A DNA stretch of 64,000 nucleotides from positions 558,001-622,000 of the forward strand of contig CAWUHX010000125.1 of the NCBI GenBank assembly GCA_963922205.1, given 5' to 3'. Shown one piece after another: positions 44,549-56,084 of this stretch. Made by a program: the position numbers and the translations under genes. A model generated the notes under the pieces. It did no database searches. It was not told where the DNA came from and saw nothing but the letters and a program-made list of their open reading frames with translations. Numbering within the stretch: position 1 is the first letter of the stretch; each line of letters opens with the position of its first letter. This DNA is from Romanomermis culicivorax (taxonomy: Eukaryota > Nematoda > Enoplea > Mermithida > Mermithidae).

Positions 44549-45579
44549 CTTAAATCTAAATTTGAAAGATGTGTATATTCAACTGCCGATTTGAGAGATT
44601 TGCTTTACTGACAAAAGAGGCCAAAATCTCACCTTAATATTGATACTTCCTTGATTCTTTGGCTTTTTGATTTCCATATTACATTTGATTCGAACATTGT
44701 TTGCCATGCACAATATATATTTTTTTGAAAATTAATGGCAAACATTATTCAGCACCCCAAACTGAAAAACATATTTTCTAAATTTCTCAAGCAGGAACTC
44801 ATTTGAGAAATGCATCATGAATCTGCTTGGAAGCTAGGCAGGAAATAAAGAATACTAAACGGAAAAATTTAAAGATTTTCTCAAAATCAACATGCGAGTA
44901 GTATTTTCTCAAAATCAACAGGCAAGCAGCCAACCAGCTGAGCTGAGTTAAAAATATGAATTCTCAACTGCAGCTTCATCAAGAAATTAAACTTTTTTTA
45001 GTTGAAGTGCTCAATATGCAATTTTCACAGTTAATGCACAAAATCTGATCGGTATCAAAAAACTAATTTTTGATATTCATACAAAATACATTCATTAATC
45101 AAATATTGTTCTTGATATAAATATTGACATGCCAATCACAGCACTTATATGCTCACATGTGCATGTCTGACTGTGGTTTTGATGCAATTGTATTGTACTA
45201 TAGAATGGCTATTTGACACATGTTTATCCTTATGTGTACATTTGACACACATGTAGGTGTTGGTTGAAACATGCACTTAGCTGCAGAATATACTTTTTTC
45301 AAAGATAAAATAAAAGGTAAAATGCCCATTAACCGCTTTCTTTGGGTGAAGAATTTTAACAATTTTTTTTTTGGTGGAGAATGTATTGGCTTGTATTTTT
45401 ATGGGTGGAAACTTCTTGTCCACCCTTTTACAACCTTGTCTACCCCTTTTTTAGCATTGAAGACTTTCATCAAGTACATTTATAAAACTGAAGTAAGTAA
45501 TCTTGCTTCTTCTGACAGTCAGCATGTTCCCCGTCAGTTCCCATGGCACTTGAAAAACATTCTATTCAATAAGTTTGCA

Positions 45580-45825
45580 CACTATTGGAGTATGCCCTAT
45601 AGATTTGACATGATCGAAAACCCATATTCCTGGAAAATTTCAAAAATCTTTGATTTTACTCAAAAATTACTTCTTTGTGAGAAATTCATAAAAAAAAATT
45701 TTCAAGTTGTGAGAGTATGGCCATTAGATTTGACACGTTCGAAAACACCTTTTTTCAAAAAATTTCAAAAATCTTCGATTTTACCGAAAAATTACTTTTT
45801 TCATAAAAAATCCTCAAAAAATTAG
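45580..45825 (+). repeat. Two-copy tandem duplication, about 120-bp unit
   Basis: GGAGTATGCCCTATAGATTTGACATGATCGAAAAC and GAGAGTATGGCCATTAGATTTGACACGTTCGAAAAC open two units that both continue AATTTCAAAAATCTT.GATTTTAC..AAAAATTACTT. The 184-residue open frame across this region is a product of the duplication. Confidence 0.7.
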
Positions 45826-46119
45826 AGGCGGAGGTGCGGCGAAACTGGGGGCAGAACCAAGGCAGAGCCGAGCCGGAGCAGGTACATCTCTAATGGTAGC
45901 CTTCCCGCTATTACTCATATGGATCACTACATCTGTTTCACCAAAAAAATGGGTTTTTTTGAACCCAAACGAAGGGATTTTCTCGAACTTTGGTCACTCA
46001 TATAATTTGACCGAATCAATATTTTCAAAAAATAAAAAAAATTTCGAGTAGACACTTGGTAGATGCACGGGTAAAAGTATCAAGGTCCAGGTATGCATAC
46101 CCATTGAAGAACCTGCGGC

Positions 46120-46315
46120 AACTTGGGACCATAAAAAACGGCGTTTTTGCATGTTTTCGGCACCTCACCATGCCTCATTTGCATATAAAGTCATATTATT
46201 TTTGCCACCCCCATGTTTGCTCATATGGCAAATATTATGCAAAAAACTTCATGTCTCAATCTATAACCGTTTTTGCTCTAGGGGGTTAGTCAGATTTTAG
46301 GGGGCCAAGTATATC
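46120..46315 (-). repeat. Interspersed repeat, copy 2
   Basis: The minus strand matches 148-350 in block order (ATACTTGGCCCCC, CCCTAGAGC, TTTTTTGCATAAT, AACATGCAAAAA). Confidence 0.55.
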
Positions 46316-46862
46316 GCTACCGCGCCACCTATGATCATGGATTCATTTCAAAATGTTTGCGTTTGTTTTCCAAGAGCAAATAATACAAAGAAAAATGTGA
46401 AAATGCAATATTTTTGAGACAACCTGTTGACCATCTTACTGTAGCAATTCGTCCTTCATGCCGCCTTTCTTTTTCCACGCCAACTTTCTCCCGCCTTTTC
46501 TAAAAAGAATAATTTTTTAAATGTCACGAAAGATTGTAAAACTGGATAAGAACCTCACTGGCCGCCGTTTAACGTCCATGGCCGAAGATTGAATCGAAAA
46601 ACGAGGGAAGTTTGAAATGATTATTTTTTATGTCATTTTTTCTATCGCTCAATTTTATATAAATAGCCCTATTTTGTTCTATCATCGCATTATAAAGAAA
46701 CTACTCTCTCTCTCTCTACCAGCCGTAGCCTGACTGCCCCTTTTTGGTTGAAACATAGCTTAAGTTCAATTTTCATGCTCATTTTAGTTTTGGGTCGTTT
46801 CACCTTGTATTAGTTTGTCTTAACAATCATTTGCTGCTTGCCTGAATCTGATTAACTCCCAC

Positions 46863-46925
46863 CTGGTTTGGTTTGTCCACTTGACCGCCGTTTACATCCG
46901 ACACGTACTCCACTTTAATCGACGT
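46863..46925 (-). CDS. Candidate 63-bp internal exon
   Basis: Between TTTATTTCCAG and a GTGGGA donor, one of three frames is open for all 63 bp and reads TSIKVEYVSDVNGGQVDKPN plus one Gln, phase 0 at both ends. The other two frames contain stops. Composition and codon variety look protein-coding. It is on the same strand and in the same phase as the membrane exon at 30337-30621, so the two could be adjacent exons of one gene with gypsy element 2 in the intron. No upstream exon was identified. Support is limited to splice signals and an open frame. Confidence 0.4.
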
Positions 46926-47605
46926 CTGGAAATAAATACAGAACAAAGAACAATAATAAAACACGCCATTACGCCTAAGTTCTGAAACTTTACATCATTT
47001 ACAGTGAGAACGACATACTGCAGTAAGATTTCTACCCCCTGAATATCAAAAAACCTCATTTCACCAACTTTACAGATAGGGAGGAAATGAGATGAAAAAA
47101 GAAAGAATGTGAAGAAAACAGAAGAAAAAATTGAAGAGAAAAAAATTTTGGTGCCGAAATATTTGGTACCAAGATGGCCCGGCGCCAAAATGTACTTTTC
47201 CTTTCACATGCATTACGTTTATGCCTGCATCTCAATGAGCAGATAATGTCTTTAATTCTTCCCGCAACAATGTATAGGTTACCCCATGACAAAGTTTGGG
47301 CCCAAAGATGAAGAATAACTTCCCAATAAATGCTAAGCTACAACCAGAAAAATGGGAAATTAAACATAAAAATTTAATTTTTTTCATTTGATCCGTCACT
47401 CCATTTGCAATTTACTACAACCACTAGACTCATATCATGTAAAGTAAAGAGCAACAAGATATTGCATCCCGAGCACACAATCTGTGGAAAACTTCTACAA
47501 TAACCTTTATCTGAAGCATCCGATTCCTTATTTAAATTCTCATTTAATTGCGGTATTTCCGTGATGTTGCAGGATTGAAATTGAAGCATTCCAACACTGT
47601 ACTCA

Positions 47606-47828
47606 TTTTAGAATAATCGATGCAGCGAGGTCGCAACCAAATTTTTATTGACAATTATGGAAGGCTCGTTGACTCTAATCAATAAATTTTTCCTTCATTT
47701 TATAGAGTCCTTGATGATCACTCTTTTCAATCATTTCAAGATTATCGAACTCGATTTCCCTATCTCCCGTAAGGCTGCGTTTGCCGAAACTCCACTCACT
47801 GTATCGATCATTTCGAAATGAATGGAGC
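47606..47828 (+). mobile_element. MITE family with GAAATGATCGATGCAGCGA ends, copy 2
   Basis: Starts near ATAATCGATGCAGCGAGGTCGCAACC and ends ATCGATCATTTCGAAATGAATGGAGCA. About 220 bp, collinear with 17511-17734 over its whole length. Confidence 0.8.
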
Positions 47829-48147
47829 ATAGATTTTTTTTGAGATCAAGATGCATTTCTTTTTTGAAATTAAGATGCACTTGATTTTTTGAATCAAGAT
47901 GTTTATATATTTTTCATTCTTAGAAGCATACGTAAATCATTGAATACGATTCATGAAGTTCTAGGCTCCCATAAATGTTCGGGTTCGTTACTTCCTGTTT
48001 TTGTGATGAGACATCATTACAGAATAGATAGAATTCGGTTATTTAAGTAACTCAGGGCAATTCGTTTACATGAACTGCAGTGCTATGTTTCAGATGTACA
48101 AACGGTAAACTACAGTCGTCAAGGTCACGTGGCAAAAGTCTCCATCT

Positions 48148-48660
48148 TCAACTATAAGAATTGCTCAGGCAAAGATTATTGTTCACCTTTATTGATTTTC
48201 TAAATTCAATTTGGTCAATAATGAGAATAATCAAGTTTTTTAGATCGTCGAATTCTTCCTTCATTAAAAAATCTATTATGCTTAACTTTATTGGAAGAAA
48301 AGCGCTATTGGAGAACTCGTCGTTTAGTGTTTCCTCAGACATAATGGTATAATTTGATTTTAGTGATAACCGGAAGGATGTCACGAAAAGTTGAAATAGA
48401 TGAACTTGACTAAATTCAAACGTGTTAGAGGACTCGCAATTTGTTTTTTCTGTAAATCGATCAAATATAATACATAAAATATATAACTTTCGGAAAATTT
48501 GGGCGCGATAACATGGAGGAGAAGTATCGATCATCTCCTTGTGGCCTAAATATTTCATCAATTTTTTGTTCTGTTTTTGCTTGTGGTGATAAGATTTACA
48601 GTAAATTGATCTTTTGGCCGTGCCTAAGGGACCTGGATAAAATATGATGCCCAACTTCAT
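48148..48660 (-). CDS. Unassigned 170-residue open frame
   Basis: A continuous frame from ATG 48660 to a stop at 48148. This is longer than most chance frames in sequence this AT-rich. The residue mix is balanced (KLGIIFYPGPLGTAKRS near the start, IKLSIIDFLMKEEFDDLKNL near the end), with no membrane segment and no family I recognise. It could be a small single-exon gene, a transposon remnant or chance. Its position, about 0.5 kb upstream of and divergent from the fumarate reductase gene, would be compatible with a divergent pair. Confidence 0.25.
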   Translation of the reverse strand: MKLGIIFYPGPLGTAKRSIYCKSYHHKQKQNKKLMKYLGHKEMIDTSPPCYRAQIFRKLYILCIIFDRFTEKTNCESSNTFEFSQVHLFQLFVTSFRLSLKSNYTIMSEETLNDEFSNSAFLPIKLSIIDFLMKEEFDDLKNLIILIIDQIEFRKSIKVNNNLCLSNSYS

Positions 48661-49121
48661 AGTCGATACAAAGTAAACGCATCGTTTTACGGAATCATCA
48701 GCATAACAGTCACAATCACTGTTTCTTTAATCTTACTAGAAATTGAAGCTTAGACGTCGCGTCAGTTCACTGATTACTGGCAGCATGTGGATTTCTCTAG
48801 AGCCCTATGTAGCACTGGCTTCAAGTGACTTGAAAGATTTTTTTATTATCCATAGATAATACCAGTATGTTTTCGATCATTTTGTTCGTCTATAATTAAA
48901 ACGGGCTTCTGAAGCCTCTTTCGCCTCCCTTTACCTCATTATCAGAAAAATATTGAAAATTTATTACTTGTCCTATATAATTAAAACTAAATTTAGAGCT
49001 TCCCCTCATGCTCTCCCGCTCTTTCTCAGCAAAGCAGTCAGAGAGAAGGCGCAAAAATAGTTTTTAATAGAAACTAGTCGACGACCTCAATCCTATAAAT
49101 TTTTGTCATGAAAAATACGAA

Positions 49122-49326
49122 ATGATGGCCGAGAAGTCCGTAAAAACGATCTTAATCGTAGGCGGTGGACTTGCTGGCGTATCGGTAGCCTTGGAAATCG
49201 CTAGTCAAAATAGCGCCAAAATCATTTTGATCGAAAGCCAAAAATCTACTGGCGGTAATAGCGCCAAAGCCGTGAGCGGGATCAACGGTTGCATGACTAC
49301 TGCACAGGAAAGACGTGAAATTCAAG
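49122..49326 (+). CDS. Soluble fumarate reductase flavoprotein, exon 1
   Basis: First exon of an Osm1/FRD-type FAD-dependent fumarate reductase, an NADH-linked enzyme that reduces fumarate to succinate (C. elegans F48E8.3 and yeast OSM1 are family members, from memory). After MMAEKSV the Rossmann strand TILIVGGGLAGVSVALEIA contains the dinucleotide-binding glycines. IILIES supplies the acidic ribose-binding residue, and TGGNSAKAVSGINGC is the highly conserved FAD-diphosphate segment of this family. The exon ends TCAAG before GTGAGT in phase 1. ATG 49122 is followed immediately by a second ATG, and either could start. No targeting peptide is obvious. The catalytic and C-terminal regions lie beyond the window. 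Confidence 0.85.
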
Positions 49327-49872
49327 GTGAGTAGTATGTGCTGTGGCATGTTCTGGGAGATCAGTCACGTTAAAAAGAGGTCAAGGATCTTGGAAACTCA
49401 TTCCCTCCATTACAAGCAACTGCAAAGGCGCATTCTAGATTAGCAAGACAAACAAGTGATTTCAGTCAACATCAAGTTTTTTGAAAGCACTCAGATGAGC
49501 TATGTCCATTTCTAATGCATTTTCAGACCTCATCAGTAAGGTTCCAGCAGAAGTCGATTAACAAGTTTGCACCTACATTCAGACTCTTTTTTAATGTATC
49601 AAAATTCATATGTAGTCCGTTCATATAATTATTCAGGACCGTATTAATCATAATATTTTAAGCACTAATCACTGCTAGAGAAAGTCATCTAAACATGCCC
49701 ATCTTCCTAAATGGTACTCACCGTCGTATGTGAACACTATGCATGTGAACACTATGCTTAACAGCAATAGGCTAAACAAGCCTAGCAAACCGATATTCAG
49801 CATGGTTTTTTAGCATAATTACCTTTGAAATTTTCCTCCATTTATGCTGAAATGAGACGTCTCAGAGACTGT

Positions 49873-50015
49873 CTTTTCGGCACCGCCAATCTTGGCGCCA
49901 GTCAATCTTGGCGCCAGCCATTTCGGCGCCGGTCATGTCAGGCCAGCTGCTTCAGCGCCAGACTTTTTCTCTGATGGTGAATGTCTTCAAATAGCCATAC
50001 GGCGCCAGACTTTTT
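49873..50015 (+). repeat. GGCGCC short-motif array
   Basis: Units such as TTTCGGCACCGCC, CTTGGCGCCAGTC, TTTCGGCGCCGGTC and ACGGCGCCAGAC recur six to seven times. Similar isolated units (TTTGGTGCCGAAAT, CCCGGCGCCAAAAT) occur near 47150-47180. This may be one arm of another MITE. Confidence 0.5.
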
Positions 50016-50264
50016 TCGACAAAATTATGTTTTTTAAAAATAATTTTACATAGGATTACAGTAGTCAGAGTAAATTAGTAATGTATTGGTCATCTGAGTG
50101 TTCAGTAGTTGGCTTAGACTTAGGCTTAGAATAGAATCCCGGTACTATTACAGTATAATAATTCAGAATTTAAGTATTATTACTGCATCACAAAATACGC
50201 CTAATCCATAATTTTTTTAAAATTTAATTTCCTTATCACTATAGATTTTCTACTTCCTTAGGCC

Positions 50265-50420
50265 CGTATGTCAGAAGGTAGAGTAGGCTACTCGACCAAG
50301 TAGCTACTCCTGGAGTAAGCTACTTTGCGGATTTTCTTTTTCGGTATTCCAGAAAGTTGAGTACTGGTAGATCGAGTCCGTAAAAGTTGAAAGCACATTA
50401 TTGAAGATAAAAAACGGACC
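50265..50420 (+). repeat. AGTAGCTACT short-motif cluster
   Basis: GTAGAGTAGGCTACTCG, AAGTAGCTACTCCTGGAGTA, GTAAGCTACTTTGCGG and GCAAGTAGCAAGTAGG recur in 150 bp, resembling the subterminal array of a further MITE. No matching second arm was identified. Confidence 0.4.
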
Positions 50421-50524
50421 TACGACCTTTGGCAAGTAGCAAGTAGGTTCATGACCACCAAGCATTGGAGTTGTATGCTAAAAATTGTAGCCAAGGGGAG
50501 CACCTTAATCAGGGTTCACCTTGT

Positions 50525-50596
50525 GGTGTGGTGGTCTAGTGGTGATGACATCAGTCCAGAATGCTGGTAACCCAGGTTCAACTCCTGGCTACACCA
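50525..50596 (+). tRNA. tRNA-like gene or pseudogene, anticodon position AGA
   Basis: Folds into a cloverleaf: acceptor GGTGTGG with CTACACC (7 pairs), a three-pair D stem GTC/GAC with a TAGTGGTGAT loop, a 5-pair anticodon stem around CCAGAAT, and a T stem CCAGG-TTCAACT-CCTGG (5 perfect pairs). A-box (GTGGTCTAGTGG) and B-box (GGTTCAACTCC) promoters are present. Position 33 is C instead of the near-invariant T, and the short variable loop does not fit the Ser family implied by AGA. It is therefore probably a tRNA pseudogene or a SINE head rather than a working tRNA. Confidence 0.55.
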
Positions 50597-53284
50597 TATT
50601 TTTCAAGAAATTGTGTCAAACATAATGCAATACATGTACTGCCTTCTTTCAACTCTTCCCAGAAGAATGTCATTTGGAAAAAATTGAGTGTAAGTGAGGG
50701 TATGCCGAAATATGGTTCTACAGAATAGGAAAGCTTGTTGCAGTGGAAAATGAACAGTTGTTTTCAAAAATGTAACTAGCCAAGGAAGGTGCAGGTTGAA
50801 CATGATTCTACAGTGAATTTTCAAGGAAGGGTAGTCATATAAATGAATAAATCTCATTTGTTACCTATGTGCCTGATTTTACACAAGTTTCTACTGATAA
50901 AATTTTACATGTGATCTGAATATATGTTTCAGCTTTTGAATAAATAGTATCATTGGCGGAGCTATGCTTCTTCAAAAAGGATAGAGGGAACTAGGTAGGT
51001 GAAGAAGCACATCAGTCTTAGGGGCTAATTTTTGGTTCTGGTCTTGATGGTCTGGTAGGAGAATGCCCCTTTCACAATATTCTTATATGTAAAATCTGGT
51101 CTTGGTACCAAAAAGTGACATGTAAAATCTGATTTCAGGCTGGGCTCGTTTTGTATGAGTTAGGAGGATGATTTGGCATTTTTTGGAGACCCATGGTAGT
51201 GCTGCACTACATCCCTGCAAAATGCTGTAGCTAGGGCCAAGGTCATGGATAAAGGTCACCCGCTGCCACTAACTTGAGCTAGGCATCAAACTGTACAACT
51301 ATTGATTGAATCTATTGTAAAACTCGGCTGGTGCATGAATGCACTTATTTATTTTGACAAAACTAGTAGGTGAATGAAATAATACAAGACAGTGGTTGAT
51401 CTGATAAGCAGCATGCAGTTATTTGACCTAAGTATCACTGATTTAGTTTTCCTGCCATTCAGTCAATACTGATCGATAAATGATGAAACTTTACAAGCAT
51501 CATCCCTAGGCATTATAACTTATTTTAACCAATTTTCATCACATTATATGAACTAGGTCAATAATTATAAACTTCAACGTGATCGTCACCATTTTCAATC
51601 ATTTTGTGCAGGCGTTGACGATATTCTAAATTTTTGAAGAATCTGTGTCTTATACAGTTGCCATTTAAGACTCTTCCAGATTTTATTAATTGCACCTAAA
51701 CTAATCTTGAAGCATTTGATGCTCGACGAATTGATAGTGGAGATTTTTTATAAAATGCTGCTGAACCCATTCAACATTTTCTTAGGAATGCATTGAATGG
51801 CTCTGTTTTCTTTACGCATCTGTAACTCATCCCGTTTCCATAAGATTTCTATGCCACTTGTGAATGATTGCGATCAAACTCAACTCGGTAGGAAATTTTC
51901 TCTGCACCATAACAACACTTTGGATCCACTCAAACCATGCGGCTACTTTAGCACGTTCAGATAAAGAATAGGACATAGCTAATTTATCAGAAAATATCAA
52001 ATAAATGAGCAAGAGGTACAAAACTACTACAAAAAAATCTTGAATGTGTATAAAATGTTTGTGTAAAGTTTCATTCAGATTGCTTTAAAATTGCCAAGTT
52101 TACAAAAAACCGAACCAGTGATACTTAGCTGGAACAATATGTATATCACACACAATTGCTCTTGTATGCAAAGGAACATACAAGAAAAATGCTCAGAAGA
52201 CCAACTTTTGACTAAACAAATAGACACAGAAAGGTAACTACTTAATGCAAATCGTTTGCATAAAATACAAAAGAATGAGAAAAGGTCAATACAATCATGT
52301 ACACATGTGCAAAAAAAGGGCATTTCTAACAGATGAAAAAGTGAGGTAAAAAAGTATAAAATCACATGTCCAACTAACTCACTACATACGTAAAACCCTT
52401 TGTTTACCCAGTCTTGCTGTATGATTTTGGAGAGACTTAAACTCACTTGGTGTACAATGCAGTCCAAATGGGACAGTCCACCAGTCCAGTCTTGATATTT
52501 TGCATTCGACCAAATGAACATTTTTTTACAGAATTAAACTTTTTCTACAAAAACGAAGTTTTTCGGCAACAATGAAATTCTTTTTATACAACATTTTTTC
52601 ACAACTTTTTATTTTGTTCATTTATCATAATCATCTGAAATTGGGAGTAATGCATATTACATTTCTTATATCACATTTATTATAGTTATAGTTCATTGCT
52701 GACATAAAGCCTAGGACAGTTCTGAAATGGATGAGGCCATTCAATCTTTTGTTCAATTACAAAATATTGTGTATAATAAATTGATGCAATTGAATAAATT
52801 TTCAAGTGCATTCAGTCAACATGAGAGATCATCAAGACAGGTTTTATGTTGATATAAATTATTACAGTTCATGCTATTTCACTAAAATCTTATCAAGTCT
52901 GAGATCTGCCATTTTCTGAAACACATTCAGAATTTTACTTGTTATGTTTATATCTCCGCTTAGATCCAAAGATGTCAGCAATATAACTAAAGAAGCTATC
53001 GGCTTGTATCCAACTAGCTACTGTAGGTCACTCAAGGGAGCTTCCTATTAGTAATCAGCTGAGTACATGTCACAGTCTTCTAGCAGAAATAAACACAACC
53101 TTCAGTCGCTATTAAGTAACTGGAAACTCTAACTCTTGCAATCGATAAGCAATCAGGGTCTCCCCAGATGCTTCCTAAAAGCTTACACAAATATAAAGAA
53201 CTCACTGTACTGAGGTCCAGGAAGGCTGGGGCTTTCCTTGGTAATGGATCCCATGTAAGCAGGCTCCCGCCTCCGCTAATTGGG

Positions 53285-53330
53285 CAAGCGAAATATTATT
53301 AACAATAATAATAATATTATAAAATATTAT
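53285..53330 (+). repeat. AAT-rich microsatellite
   Basis: Runs of AATAATAATAATATTAT. It is preceded at 53215-53270 by a GC-richer stretch with no identity I can assign. Confidence 0.5.
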
Positions 53331-54149
53331 GTAAATTGTGTGGGGCTGTCAACGTTCCATTTATTGGATGAGAAAATAAACAATTATAATAAAAACGGAT
53401 GTGACTCGCCCATAACACACCGAAGTTGCAAGAATGAATAAACATCCTGTTTCTTGGTCGAATAGTGGCTTCATTCACTTCACCAATTTTGCATAGATGT
53501 GGAATGACTACTACTGGTAGTACATCCCCAATGTTCTCAGTTTGAAACTATTAGACAATCAGAATTATAGCGCACTAGATGTAAGAGCTCACTGAAAACA
53601 AAAAGAAATTTTGTAGTATCAAATCAATTCGTTTTGGTAAATGTTTCAGAGGTTTTGTTGTTGTTTGTACATTTACCAAGGGTACACAAATTACAAGGCT
53701 TTCTTCTTTTTGAAGAAGAAAAGTGTGAAAAGAAGAAAAGTGAAAATACAGTGTGAAATTTTGGGTTTATTGTGGCAAAACTATAGCTGATATTATATAA
53801 TATCACTGTTGTCCCTGAGGACACTCGAAACAACAGTAATGTTATATAATATCAAATCTATGGATTGTCAAGTAAACCTGTTATTAGTGCTTGAAAATTG
53901 AAAGACTTAGATACTAAGTTCAACACCATTGTTGTTTTATTCTTTCTTGTATTGTATAATGAAGAATTCAATGGTTTTGATGTTGTTCATACATTCATCA
54001 TGGGTACAAAAAATCGCAGTCCTTCCATGAGTACTTATTTTACAGGTAGGAGTGTATTTCAATGAGAGTCTGATAGGGACAAGCCCATTCAGAATATTGC
54101 TCCATGTAGAATCGATGTGCTGAATATAAAGCCATTGTACTCAATTCGT

Positions 54150-54372
54150 CTTGAAATGATCCATGCAGCAAGGTCTAACCCAAATTTTGATTCAAAATTG
54201 TGGAAGGCTCTTTGAACTTTTTTAAAAATTTTTTCTTTCATGATACAGACTCCTTGATGATCACTCTTTCCAATCATTTCAAGATAATCAAAATGAATTT
54301 CCTGATCTTTAGTGAGGCTGTGTTTGCTGAAACTCAGATTGTTGTATCAATTATTTCATAATGAATGTAGTA
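54150..54372 (+). mobile_element. MITE family with GAAATGATCGATGCAGCGA ends, copy 3
   Basis: Left end TTGAAATGATCCATGCAGCAAGG and right end ATCAATTATTTCATAATGAATG. The interior is collinear with 47606-47828 (GTGGAAGGCTC, TGATACAGACTCCTTGATGA, AGTGAGGCTGTGTTTGCTG). More diverged than copies 1 and 2. Confidence 0.75.
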
Positions 54373-56084
54373 TAGAGCCAATACATAAGTACATTAAAAG
54401 TACACTTGGAACAGCTGATAATATTTTGTAATATTACATCTATGGGCTTTCAAGTAAATCTACCTTGTTAGTGCTTCAAAATTCAGAAACTAGATGAGTT
54501 TAGGTTTTTATTACTATTGTTTTTTAGAAGACAAGAAATGTTTCAAACTACTTGTACATGGAAGGGATCTCTGAAGCAAAAGATAATATGTTGAAATATC
54601 AAGGTCTTCAGGTTCTCAAGTAATAATTTTCTTATAACCAAATTGTTTTGTATGACAGTATAAAGCTAATATGAAGCTGATATTTGATCGATTTTGGAGT
54701 CATTCAGCTAATAACTACATAAAAATTATCAAAACTGGTAGCATAAACAATGCTAAAGAATAATCATGATTATAATTATTGGCTGGTGCACACGGACTGA
54801 ATTAATGTAGAAAGTTGACGCTTGGAACAATAGATTATCTCTTAGTATTAAATCTGTATGTCAATAAGTAAACCAACATTACCTGTGTCTCATAATCCAC
54901 AAACCAAAAGGAATTTTGTTGGAGTTGCGTCAGATAGAAAGATTCTCATGTCTATACATTTATTATGAATACAAAAAATTACCTTATGAATTGCAAAAAA
55001 CCTATTATGCAGGAGACTGATTCAAATCACAACATGCATGTGCATAAGGCACCAGATCAAATTGATTTAAAACACTACATTATGAAATTTGAATTACAGT
55101 GAGACAATAATATGAACATTGTATGAAATTTCCCAAAAGTAAAATGCATTTTGTGAAGTAGCTGTTTTCCATCATTCCTACATTTGATCCAAAACTTCCA
55201 TGCTGGGGTGGAAGAAATAAAAAAACAAGGCATATATCCATTTTGGTTTTAAATAAAATTGTTCTGGATTTTTCATACGTGCAATAGTACCACCAAAATG
55301 AAATCTGTAAAAAAACAAGTAAAGTATGGCAAGATTGAAAGAATTTTAGTCTCTTGTGCTCTGTGGTTGGGGACATTGTGAAAATGTAGCAAAAAGCTGT
55401 GTCTTTAAGTTTGAGGGGCAACATCAAAGGTTTTTAGTCGAGGAAAATTGGTTTCATATGCACCACAATGGTTATTGTCTTTGCCTTTGGCCCCACATTC
55501 TGCTACATCCTCTTGGAGCAATAGCATTTGAAGACCTTAAAAGTTTTGTTCTTTATTCTAAAAAAACAAAAGTAACATTAAAGGTGATAAGTCTTATATT
55601 TGTCATGGACTGATGACCATACATCATTTTTTCGAGAAGTTTGACACAGAGTACATTTTTTGATTTCAAGTCAGTGCCAGGGCTTGGCTTCTATGATTCT
55701 GAAATTGCATCCAAATGTTTTAATCATGTTAAAAAGACATTGTCTGACATTTCTGGAATATATAGAAGTTACTATGTTGAATTGTAGTGATTGTTAATTT
55801 TTAGAGCTGTTTACTGTATTATGAAATTTGCTGACATGTACTTATATACTTCTTTGCTTATCTGCTTATTTCGGGCAACTTATATCTATACAATTTAATT
55901 GTTGATGACAGACTTAATGTATTTCAAGTAATTATAATTTTCATTTGACTTTTTGATTGGGACTTTAGCAGCCCAGTTCACACAGCCACGTTTCATCTGG
56001 CATACATGTTGCAGCATGTATGTCAGGTGAAATTTAATCTGTTGCAATAATTCTCACATGGGGTTGGAAAGTCTCTAAAATAAA

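Larger units (their letters stand above)
44549..46862. other. Non-coding block upstream of gypsy element 2
   Basis: Holds an AT-rich stretch without a detectable 5' LTR, a two-copy tandem duplication of about 120 bp (45580-45825), a copy of the 148-480 repeat in reverse orientation (46120-46315) and a CT microsatellite at about 46703. No convincing gene. Confidence 0.4.
46926..49121. other. Region between minus-strand exon and fumarate reductase gene
   Basis: Holds a MITE (47606-47828) and an unassigned open frame (48148-48660). Otherwise AT-rich. The promoter of the fumarate reductase gene should lie just upstream of 49122. A TATAAAT at 49094 is only 22 bp from the leader, so its role is unclear. 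Confidence 0.35.

Noticed and set aside
45271..45825. 184-residue protein-coding gene
   Set aside because: The frame crosses a non-coding tandem duplication, is rich in F/K from A/T runs, and has no family signature.
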